Part shown: in pieces, positions 14,007 through 22,759 of the stretch
How the letters are laid out: each line of letters begins with the position of its first letter
Numbering within the stretch: position 1 is the first letter of the stretch
Assembly: GCA_027886175.1 (NCBI GenBank)
Contig: JAJNNQ010000006.1
Location: 7,626,001 to 7,690,000 of the forward strand
Origin: Phylloscopus collybita
Taxonomy: Eukaryota > Chordata > Aves > Passeriformes > Phylloscopidae
Direction of reading: 5' to 3'
Length of the DNA stretch: 64,000 nt
The notes under the pieces: model-generated
What the model saw: only the letters and a program-made list of their open reading frames with translations
Databases searched by the model: none
Told to the model about the DNA's origin: nothing
Made by a program: the position numbers and the translations under genes

Positions 14007-14231
14007 CTGCCCCACCTGGTTTAACAGCTGGCCCATTATCAGAAGGCACCCCCCCCTCCCCCCAGAGTTACAAGAGATAAAGAAGAACATCTCCCCAACT
14101 GCTTTCAACAGATGAAACAGAATACATATTTTTGGTTCCATAACCCAAGACATTGTGATATACAGAAAAAATATTCCTACTTCATTGTCTCTGAAATATC
14201 TATGGATTGTGCCTTATTCTTACATTGCCAT

Positions 14232-14333
14232 AAAATCATGAAATGTGCTGAGTTGAAAGGGACCTACCAGGATCATTGAGTCAAACTCCTGGTCCTGTGC
14301 AGGATGTCCTAGAGCCACACTATGTGCTATTAA
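14232..14333 (-). repeat. CR1 LINE, 3' end fragment
   Basis: Plus-strand blocks 'gagttgaaagggacctacca' and 'gatcattgagtcaaactcct', then 'ggtcctgtgcaggatgtcct', are the reverse complement of a CR1 3' region. The copy is short and 5'-truncated. Confidence 0.82.
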
Positions 14334-14347
14334 ATATATAAAATCAC

Positions 14348-14351
<4 letters not shown>

Positions 14352-14389
<38 letters not shown>
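14352..14389. repeat. Poly(A) run of 38 bases
   Basis: Pure A tract just right of the CR1 fragment. It is not a CR1 tail, because CR1 ends in a short octamer-type repeat and its 3' end here faces left. Confidence 0.95.
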
Positions 14390-14391
<2 letters not shown>

Positions 14392-14449
14392 AAAAAAAGA
14401 AAATCACAACCAAACCCACTATGATTTAGCATATAACTCTTCAATTACT

Positions 14450-14974
14450 GACTACTCCATTTATCACATGCCTTGCTCTTTACCTCTTTCTTCAGTAGGA
14501 TCTGCTATTAGTCTTACCACTGTCTGATCCTGCTTGCTATATTCAAGTCCTGTGGAATCCATGTTTTCTATTAACTGAACCCTATTAAATATGACTGACT
14601 ACAACTTGAGCATTGGGGATTTACGCTAACCATCCTCAGAGTCCATAGTCCATAAAAAATTGTATGGGGTTACTTAATATTTAAATATGCTGAAATTTAT
14701 AATTCTGTATAAGTTTTCCCTCATTTCACTATGTGTTTTCTACACATTCATCTCTTAAGAAGTATGGAATTGTTAAATATATTATTTTTATTGAGGCAAT
14801 GGTAACAACGACACAGAATCTGATCTTCCCTAAATATTCACCTGAATCTCTACCATAGTATGACACAGAATGCAATTGTATGTAAAAACAGCATATTGAG
14901 TAAAAATGGATTCATATCATATGACTTCAGATATCACCTAATATAAAAATTGTTGAATATTTGTGTGGTTAGAT
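14450..14974. other. AT-rich spacer, nothing recognised
   Basis: No gene, repeat family or regulatory motif that I can support. Confidence 0.5.
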
Positions 14975-15176
14975 CTACACATCACTCTGAGAACAACGGA
15001 GGTTTGAAGAAGACTCTGGAGATTGTTGAATGCAAAACCATACTCAGGTAGGGTCACCTGGAGCCAGTTGCACTGAACTGTGCCCACATGGCTTTTGAAT
15101 ACATCTAAGGAGGGACACTCTACATCATCCATGAGCACTTTGTGCCAGTGCTCAGTCACTCTTGAAGTGAAGAGAG
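14975..15176 (-). repeat. CR1 LINE, 3' UTR-type fragment
   Basis: The plus strand reads 'ctctggagattgttgaatgc', 'gggtcacctggagccagttg', 'ggcttttgaatacatctaag', 'gtgccagtgctcagtcactc' in order. This matches the reverse complement of a CR1 subfamily tail. It abuts a plus-strand CR1 fragment on its right. Confidence 0.8.
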
Positions 15177-15177
15177 G

Positions 15178-15637
15178 TGGATTGATATGCCAAGCCCAGT
15201 GGTGTAAGACAATAAGGCAAGGTGCCAAGTCCTGCTGCACTGGTGAGGCCACACCTCAAATCTTGTGCTCTGTTTTGAACCTCCTGACTACAAGAAAGAC
15301 ATTGAGGTGCTGAAGCATGCACAGAGAAGGACAACAGAACTGGTGACAGGTCTAGCATACAGGTCTTATGAGAAGCAGCTGAGGGAACTGTTCTTATTTA
15401 GTCTGGAGGAAAGGAAGCTTAGGAATTTTTTCTTTCCCAAAAGACATGTCAAGATTGGAATAGGCTGCTCAGGGAAGCAGTCAAATCAGAATCTCTGGAG
15501 GAATTAAAAGATGTGTAGTTGAATCGTGCTTACTGGCAAGGTTTAGCTATGGACTTGGCAGTGATAGGTTTGTGGTCAGACTCAACAACAACTTTAAAGG
15601 TTTTTTGCAACCTAAATGATGCCATCATTCTATAATT
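15178..15637 (+). repeat. CR1 LINE, 3' fragment
   Basis: Plus-strand landmarks are 'actggtgaggccacacctca', 'tacaagaaagacattgaggt', 'cagagaaggacaacagaact', 'gagaagcagctgagggaact', and a 3' end near 'ttttttgcaacctaaatgat' and 'catcattctata'. In a complete CR1 the first part is the end of ORF2; here stops and indels break the frame. It has no function as a protein. Confidence 0.88.
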
Positions 15638-15639
15638 AA

Positions 15640-17301
15640 TGCTAACCACCATAGAAAAGGAGAAGGGCTACCTGGTAGGAAAAAATAGGTCTTTGTTCCT
15701 GTCTCTTCTGTTATTGACTTGTCAAATAACTAGTAATATATTCTTTCTCAGGTAAGAGCATCACTCATGGATGGTACATATTGTGATTGTCACAAAGCTT
15801 TGCTAGGACAGTGACACAAGACATAATCTAGCCTAGTTTGTAGGTAGCTGCTCTATATTCTTATGTTTCTTTATCATGCAAATCTCTTTTTGGCTCTAAT
15901 ATTTTATTATCTTCTGGAATTAACGCCATTTTCTGAAATGTTATTAAGTAGAACTTGACAAAACTTTTTGTCAGGAACTTTCTTTTAACAGAAAAGTATC
16001 CTTCAACTATCCAAAAAAAGACTGTATATGTCTTATTTTTGAAAAAAAAAAAAGAAAACCATAAACTTTATACTTTTACCTAGGACACTATAGGATTAGT
16101 TAATGTGCGATTACCAAAACATGATAAAAAAAGAGAGAAATTTGAAGATATAGTAATAACTGCTTTCAACTCTTCCTTATATTTGCTACCAGAATCAATA
16201 GTCCTTATAATGAGAGAACTACAGCAAAACCAAGCATTAGGTCAGCGATAAGAAAATTTTATTTTTCACAATAAAATCTGGCATACAACAGATTTATTTT
16301 TATTAAGAACGTGTACATCTCATATTGAGCTACAGTGATGAGCAACTTGTACATGAATATTAGGATTTAAAGTAAATAAGTACAATTACAAAACATTTTG
16401 TGCAACGAAGAAAAAAAGCAATTTAATAGAATATTTCCATGCACTCCATGTTCTCTACTTGAGAACTGAATATATTATACACCATTTGGAGAACAGGAAA
16501 CCATGAACAAGTGACACTATTTCATTCTCGTGACAGCTCTTCCTAATTCCCTGATGGAAATACATTCATAATATGTTGTTTTATTCTTTTAATGAGAATT
16601 TTAATATTTAATTTTTAGCTTACATCCCTGAGTCATGGCAGGGGGAGAGGGTGTTTGCTTTTAGATTGGGGTTTTTTTTACCTTTTCATGCCAAAATGAT
16701 TTATTTGTTTGCTTCCTTGTTTGTGTAATTAAACTGGAATTAATTACTGTTAGAAAACTAAAGAGCAACTGTAGCAAAAGAGGATACCAAAGTAGGTGAT
16801 AGTTTAAGGGATAATCAATGTCTTCAAAATGCATGGCAATTTCCCATTCAGGCTGTGATATTCTCACAGCTTCTCAGTTCTGCTAGAACTATCAGTAAGT
16901 TAAATGTTGGGTTAGCAACTAGCAAAAAAAAATATTGGGACTGGATGAGGCTTTGGGGATATATTAATATTCATTGTGTTTCTCCTACTTGCAGAAATCT
17001 AAAAGGAATAAAACTTGAAGGTAGGAGCCAATTTGCCTTACACAACTAGATTGTATTGCAGCTAGGTGGCTCCTTAGATATCTAACTTATGCTGTTTTCT
17101 TCTCATTTTCTGTATTGTCTGGAGAGAAATAGGCACCTGAGGGGGCCCTTCATTCCACCTAAATTAGATGCCTACCTTAAAATAAGGTAAATTGTTCACT
17201 GGTGGTATACTGACTGCAGAAAGAATTGTGGTTGATTGGTTGTGTGCAGACACCTGAAGATTTAACTTATTTCTATTTTTAAAATCTAATATGTCTTGCA
17301 G
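15640..17301. other. AT-rich stretch, nothing recognised
   Basis: No repeat family or gene is recognised. Short A-rich runs occur, for example near 16,040. Confidence 0.5.
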
Positions 17302-17363
17302 ACTTTTAAAAGGGATATCAATGATGAGACTGCAGCACTGTACTTTTCAACAGCCAAAAACAG
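17302..17363 (+). other. Exon-like block (weak)
   Basis: A 62-nt segment is bounded by an acceptor-like 'atgtcttgcag' on the left and a donor-like 'cag|gtgtgt' on the right. One frame reads TFKRDINDETAALYFSTAKN with two bases left over. A second frame is also open, so open frame alone means little at this length. No partner exon is established. A possible acceptor, 'cttttctctttttctag', follows at about 17,511-17,527, but direct joining in that frame meets a stop after a few codons. It may be a chance match or an exon of a non-coding RNA. Confidence 0.15.
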
Positions 17364-17696
17364 GTGTGTAAAATCTTGTCATATTCTTAATCCATTTTAC
17401 TAAACTTCAAGCTTAAGCTAGGTGAAGTATGTCATCTTTCTCTGAATCGTTATTTTCCTATATATTTGAAATGTTCCTGATTCTGTTTGAATTTACAATA
17501 CCTCAAATAGCTTTTCTCTTTTTCTAGAGCTTTCACTTAGAAAATTCAGAAACGAATTTGAGAAGACAGTTAAGGGATGTCAAGAGCAGCCATCTTCTCT
17601 GGGTACTTCATCCTGGAATCCATTCTGGCGTGTTGCTGGAACCCAGCCTGGCGCACACACCCGTCGGCACACTCATACATGTGTCAGCCTGCAGAC

Positions 17697-17720
17697 ATAC
17701 ACACACAAACACACACACAG

Positions 17721-17750
<30 letters not shown>
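17697..17750. repeat. (CA)n microsatellite
   Basis: About 54 bp of CA units interrupted by 'aa' and 'ag'. It lies in a locally GC-richer segment (about 17,570-17,890) in which I recognise no gene. Confidence 0.95.
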
Positions 17751-17751
<1 letters not shown>

Positions 17752-17897
17752 ATGTGTCACACAGCCTCAGACAAGGCTCTGCCCCCAGCAGCCCCACATT
17801 TGGACTCACACCAGACACAGGCACAGATGGACATGTCCCCTCCTCCCCTTCAGCTGGCAGAAGCAGAAGGTTACAAGTGCAGCACACACATAAATAG

Positions 17898-19928
17898 TTG
17901 AACTGTCAAAATAACTCTCACACCTGCTCTCCATCAGATTGTTTGAAATATCTCAATTCTGATAATAGTCCATTCACCCACAGAACATCAAGACTAGTCT
18001 AAAGATTTAAGTATACATAAAAAATAGAAAAAAAAAAAAATGACTGGGCCACCAAAACATACATAAACTTTTCCTAAGGAAAAAAAAAAAGAAAAGAGGA
18101 AGATCTTGTATTTTCTTATACCAAATTTAATGATCAGTGTTCAGTTAAAAAAAAAATCCTATTAAATTTTAGGGGACAAAATTGTTCTGAGACAAAAAAA
18201 AAAAAACAAAAACCCAAACCCAGATATCAGAATGCAAGTACAAAATAAGGCTTTAATTAATTTTAAATAATTCAATTAATTTTAAATAATTAATTTTAAT
18301 ATTAATTAAATTTAAAGAATTTAAATTAGTTTTTAAGAATTGAATAAATTAGCAGGCTTCAGAAAAGAAAAACAACAACAAAATAACACCCAATCCAAAC
18401 CAAAATAAACAAAACAAACAAGGCAAACCCCCCCCTCCCCCCCCAAAAAAAAACCCTCCTCAAAAACCAGGATTCACAGATTTCATTACTGAAAGAACAG
18501 AAAACAAATAATGCAAAAGACTGCAGGCAAAGTGTTTTGATATTACTGAAATATCTCAAATTAGGTAGTGTTTCAAATTAGGTAATATCTTGAAGTGAGG
18601 GGTTTTGCAGACTAAAGCAAACTGTCAAGATTCCTATACAGTGATATATACCTTGTAATCACAGGCCTCTCTGGTAGCAGGAGAATACATTCAGTGTAAT
18701 GAGAAATAGTCAGCTGTTTCAAGATTAAAGTAAAAATGAAAGATAAAAGTGCATTTGAAAATTGTAACTCAGTCTTAACAGATTTATATAGCATGGTTCT
18801 TTCAGATTTGATGATTCAATAAAATGTACTGAATTTATATATATATATATATTGAATGCAGTTCTGTGTATAGAAGCCTTTATATGTCATTTTATAAGAA
18901 CACTTGGAAGGGAAAAGCTGAGGGAATAGAGATGTAACACTGTATTTGCTATTTTTTTGTGATAGCATTAGTTTTCAGGTAAAAATTACTCAGAAGGCAG
19001 AAATAAAAGCCTTCTGTTGTATTTTGTCATCTTTCAGGATATAAGATGCACATTATTAAAAAAAAATCAACAAAACAAGCACTTACAAGGAATTAGAAGA
19101 AAAGCCCCCCAAAAATCCGCTTTAAATTACACCAATGTGTATAGATAAATAGACAGATAGTAGTTTCGTTTGTCTCTTTTGTATGAATAGAAAAAATGAC
19201 AGTCATCTAGTCCATGTTGACTTTCCGAGGCTTTGGGTAAACCACATAACATCTCTGTTTGCTATATGCTGTAAGATATCTTCCTGCTTTAATAAGTATT
19301 AAATCAAATATTATTGTCTGAACTATTGGCACACTTATTCCCTAGACTTCTGTTGTTCTTTCAGATTTTTTTATTTTTTTTTTATTGATAACTGACATTC
19401 CCCTTCTACTTCAGCTGGAGGTTACTGTTACATTTTGTTTGAACTTTCCGGTTAGGTCAGTCAAGGAGCAATAAAATTGAAAATTATCATTTCTCTAGAA
19501 TAATTTCAGAAACATTCCATGGAGCTGTCTTCCCACAAACTCATGCATTTTTATTTTTATGTTTTTTCCAATGCCCAGAAGCATTGCTGGATGATATTTG
19601 GAAGCAATAACACTAAAGTAACCTGTATATATTTACTGTCTTTAAAAGTTTCCTGGAACAGATAAGTAGAATATACAAGCAAAGATAAGGTGATACTAAT
19701 GGTCATCTTGGCATCCTCAGCTGTGAAGATTTTTTTGCTTTGTACTACTTTTATTTTGACCCTCCTTTTAAAGTTTCTTGTCCCAAGGGCCTTACGATTT
19801 ACCTAATACAATTATTTTGCTTATCTTAAACACAAGAAAAACTGTAGTAGGTGGTAAGCAATTTCACCCTCCTCTCCCCATTCCCTGGTCAGAAACCAGG
19901 ATATGTGTACAGGCTTAGCAATCTTAAC
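17898..19928. other. AT-rich stretch with A-runs and AT-palindromic patch
   Basis: A-runs of about 10-13 bases lie near 18,030, 18,080, 18,150 and 18,195. About 18,252-18,330 is built from repeated, partly palindromic TTAATTTTAAATAATT-like units. A short (TA)n lies at 18,834-18,852 and a C-rich patch near 18,430. No gene is seen. Confidence 0.65.
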
Positions 19929-20408
19929 TGAAACTTGCAGGGGTCCGAGCCCAGGTGATCGCACTCCTTTGATTTTCCTCAGGACTCTGCCTCGATGGCC
20001 ACTTGATAGAGAGAGGCAGCCTTGATCCAATTGTCCAGAAGTGGAATTTTAATAATGCAGAAATAACAAACAAGAAGGCGTAGACTATATTTGGAGTGAA
20101 CAGGATAAAGTCAGTATAAAGGGAAAGAGGCACAAGGCCAGGGTCAGAGAGAGGTATTTACACATCCCAGTGTGGGAAGGAATTAAGGCAGGATCTGAGG
20201 GAAGGATCCAGTAGGGGAGAACGACTAGGAATATTAAAATTTCTGCACCAAAAATCCACCCATGATAACACAAAGAGCTGGGAACTTTCTAGCAACAATT
20301 TGCATACTTGAACTAAGACAGCATATGAGTAAGCCTCTTGCTTAGAAAGGAGTTTCCCAGGCGAATAGACCAGGGTTTTCCTCTTCCCCATGGAAACCAC
20401 TCTCTACA
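19929..20408 (-). mobile_element. Solo LTR with exact 6-bp target duplication (ERVK-like)
   Basis: The block begins TGAAACTTGC and ends CTCTCTACA, so it has canonical TG...CA ends. It is flanked on both sides by 'cttaac' (19,923-19,928 and 20,409-20,414). This is a complete 480-bp LTR. A 6-bp duplication fits class II (ERVK-type) elements. Orientation is less sure: read on the minus strand there is an ATTAAA polyadenylation-like signal about 130 bp before the end, which favours minus; a TATA-like 'agtataaagg' exists on the plus strand near 20,112. No viral coding sequence accompanies it, so it is a solo LTR left by LTR-LTR recombination. I do not recall the exact family. Confidence 0.75.
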
Positions 20409-20554
20409 CTTAACCAAGATATAAATTATTGCATTAAACTTTACTGAAGTTGAGGAGAATTCAACACATCTATGTGGCCAGTTATGGTCATTCATCTCAT
20501 TGTTTCAGTATTCATCAGTGCTCTGCCTTCAAACTCGTCATTTCCTAATAGCGA

Positions 20555-20601
20555 CATATGTAAAATGTCTCCAGGTCACATAGGTCATATGTAAAATGTC
20601 T
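20555..20601. repeat. Short direct duplication
   Basis: The 16-mer 'catatgtaaaatgtct' occurs at 20,555-20,570 and again at 20,586-20,601, with a 15-bp spacer. It is probably a local slippage or duplication event. Confidence 0.8.
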
Positions 20602-20779
20602 TCTGTTTCTACTGCATGTTTGTTATAGTTCATTCTCCTTCCACAAGGAGGAGGCGATAACAAGAAATGCTCAGCTACAAAAGGTCAATCAGAAAAGTAG
20701 CACCTTGTAATTTAGAAATACATTATCACCTTCCTCAAATTTGTTATAAATTTCCCAAGGTGGGGAAAACATATATTGA

Positions 20780-20917
20780 TAGACTGGTTTGGGTTAGAAG
20801 GGATCTTAAACATCTTCTAATTCCAATCCCCCTGCTACCTGAAGGGACATCTTTCACTAGACAAGATTTCTTAAAGCCCCATCCAACCTAGCCTTGGACA
20901 CTTCTGGGAGTGGTGTA
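20780..20917 (-). repeat. CR1 LINE, 3' end fragment
   Basis: Plus-strand landmarks 'tggtttgggttagaagggat', 'cttctaattccaatccccct' and 'agccccatccaacctagcct' are the reverse complement of the CR1 3' end. It is 5'-truncated. Confidence 0.88.
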
Positions 20918-20950
20918 AAATGAATTATGGATTAACCTTATTTGGGTTTG

Positions 20951-21066
20951 GAATCATAGAACCATTTATTTTGGAAAAGATCTTTGACATCATTAAGTCT
21001 AACCACAAACCTGACACTATGCAAATCCACCAGTAAGCCTGGTCCCTAAGTGCCATATCTACAAGC
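20951..21066 (-). repeat. CR1 LINE, 3' end fragment (second subfamily)
   Basis: Plus strand 'gaatcatagaaccatttatt' then 'aagtctaaccacaaacctga' and 'ggtccctaagtgccatatct' match the reverse complement of another CR1 subfamily tail. Confidence 0.85.
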
Positions 21067-21080
21067 CAACAGGCTCAAAA

Positions 21081-21136
21081 TGTTGGACTGAATGATCTTG
21101 AAACTCTTTTTCAACTTTAAGGATTCTATGATTCTA
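21081..21136 (+). repeat. CR1 LINE, extreme 3' end
   Basis: A 56-bp piece with 'tgttggactgaatgatcttg' and 'aggattctatgattcta' on the plus strand. It is the last bases of a CR1 copy and lies beside a minus-strand copy. Confidence 0.85.
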
Positions 21137-21139
21137 CAA

Positions 21140-22351
21140 ATTACTCTAGAAGAACTGCTGAAAACTACAACCACATATTTCATTTTTTTCCTTTAAAACC
21201 ATACTATTATTGCCATTTCCCCACCTACATATAAGCCACTGTATACCTTTCCTCATCTTACCTGGGATATCATAGTGATCAGTAATCTGAATGACGACAT
21301 GTTGGAATTAGTGACTGATTATTCTCAGTATCTATACATTTACTATAAAATCTACACTGTAACATTAAGTAATTTTGAATACCACTTATTTCACCTATCT
21401 TCAAATGCATAAAGTTACATGTCTGGTTTAATTCTGTTTTCTTGTCTTTTTATGCTCAGAGGAAAATTTGTTTCTATAAGGGAAGAGATTAAATCCTATG
21501 AGAAGTTTAAAATATGAGAAAAGAATTTTGGCCACAACTGTAATGCAAGTGTAGGATAATAAGATTTGCTTTGGTTACAAAAAAAGATTCCTTATATTGC
21601 TGTAATTGCTTTATGAAACATCTTGCAATTCCACAAAGCCCCTCAGGTTTAATACCTAATTCTGAACAGGAGTTCTCTCACAAGACTCAGAGGAAATAGC
21701 TTACACTGCTTTGGTGCCAATGTTGCTGTTGGATTCTCTGTCTCACATATGCATTTTGATTATAATTAAAAAGTAGCAGTTTTTATAACTGCATTAGTTT
21801 GAAAACCCCCAAAAACAAATGGGATTGAAATCAGCTCTATTCTTGGTAAATTCTTGGGATTACAGAGGACTGACTTTCCTCAAATCCCTAAAAATGTTTA
21901 TTTCCTACATCTAATAACTATAGAGTAGGAAAAAATATTTAGATGGACAGAAAAGTGATGCTGAGGACAAGTAAATCATGTTGGTAGAAAGAAATACTGA
22001 AAATATCAGAATCAGCTAGAAATACATTGTATTTCTCTTATTACTTAGCAATACGGTAGAGGGAGACCCTACATGGCACAAAACTCTCAGATATTTGCAT
22101 TAATATTGTCAAGGAGGTTTGAAAAGCCTGGGTATGACATACTTTATGTAGTCCTCAGCCCTCAAAAATACTCAGTGTGTCAAAAAAAAAAAAAAAAAAA
22201 GTGTTCTACAATTTTATTTCTATTTCCTGCCACTTTGAAGCAGTTTAAGGCTATTACTGCAATAATGGCGGTGTGATCCAAATAGTGAGAGATGCCTCTG
22301 TCTATAATATGCTGCAAATGAGATTGTATGCTGAAGTCAGTAACTTGGATT
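21140..22351. other. AT-rich stretch, nothing recognised
   Basis: No gene or repeat family is recognised. It holds a 19-base A run at 22,182-22,200. Confidence 0.5.
22182..22200. repeat. Poly(A) run of 19 bases
   Basis: Pure A tract about 150 bp left of the unassigned open segment. On the minus strand it is poly(T), so it is not the tail of a minus-strand retrocopy. Confidence 0.95.
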
Positions 22352-22747
22352 TTATTTGTCATCACTCATGGGTGCAGTTGGTCCCACTGATCCTTTTTCA
22401 TTCACACTGGGCTTCTTGGTGGTGGAGGTTTTGGAGTCATTATTCTGGAAGATGTCATCTTTATACAGTCCAAGTTCTGGGTATCCACAGAGCAGGAGCC
22501 ATTCCAAAAATTGGGGTGGTACATGTATGAGCAGATCCTTCCTTTCCCAGTTTGCCACAGCAGGAATTTTTGGGTGCATTAACCAGGATGTGCTAACCAG
22601 ATCACAATCTCCTTCAGGCCTGGAGTTAGCTCCTTCCTGTTGCAGAGTCCTCCCTTCTCTGCTTATCTCAACTTCCCATTGTGGTGGCTTATTGTGCCAC
22701 AGTCCATTCTGTGGGCTTGACAGTGTTTGAGACAGGCAACTGTTCTT
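22352..22747 (-). other. Unassigned open segment, possibly old coding or retroelement remnant
   Basis: The minus strand is open for 131 codons from stop to stop; the first ATG gives 75 residues. The segment is clearly GC-richer than the flanks. The translation has a protein-like look: a hydrophobic run with 'LEWLLLCGYPELGLYKDD', then a Ser/Thr/Lys-rich tail ending MSDDK before TAA. I recognise no family. An antisense frame of 124 codons is open across the same span, which weakens the coding case. No splice sites, start context or poly(A) tail support a gene. It could be a degraded transposon or retrocopy, a terminal exon, or chance in a GC-richer patch. Confidence 0.25.
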
Positions 22748-22759
22748 TTAATTTCTTAC

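Larger units (their letters stand above)
12847..14119 (-). mobile_element. Endogenous retrovirus LTR (ERVL-like), interrupted by a second LTR
   Basis: Two blocks, about 12,847-13,419 and 14,013-14,119, read in minus orientation like one LTR common in songbird genomes. Landmarks on the plus strand are 'ggaataacagttctttact', 'aaccctgacagagtcagagc', 'gagcatctcacaatgg', 'taatggcccatcagcagaaa' and 'taacagctggcccattatca'. Joined, they make about 680 bp, a normal LTR length. The likely left edge starts TG (12,847) and the likely right edge ends CA (14,119), but I see no exact target duplication around the outer edges, so the ends are approximate. No internal viral genes are next to it, so it is probably a solo LTR. 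The family assignment is from memory. Confidence 0.7.

Noticed and set aside
22182..22747. Processed retrocopy with poly(A) tail on the minus strand
   Set aside because: The adjoining homopolymer is A on the plus strand, so it would be poly(T) at the 3' side of a minus-strand transcript.
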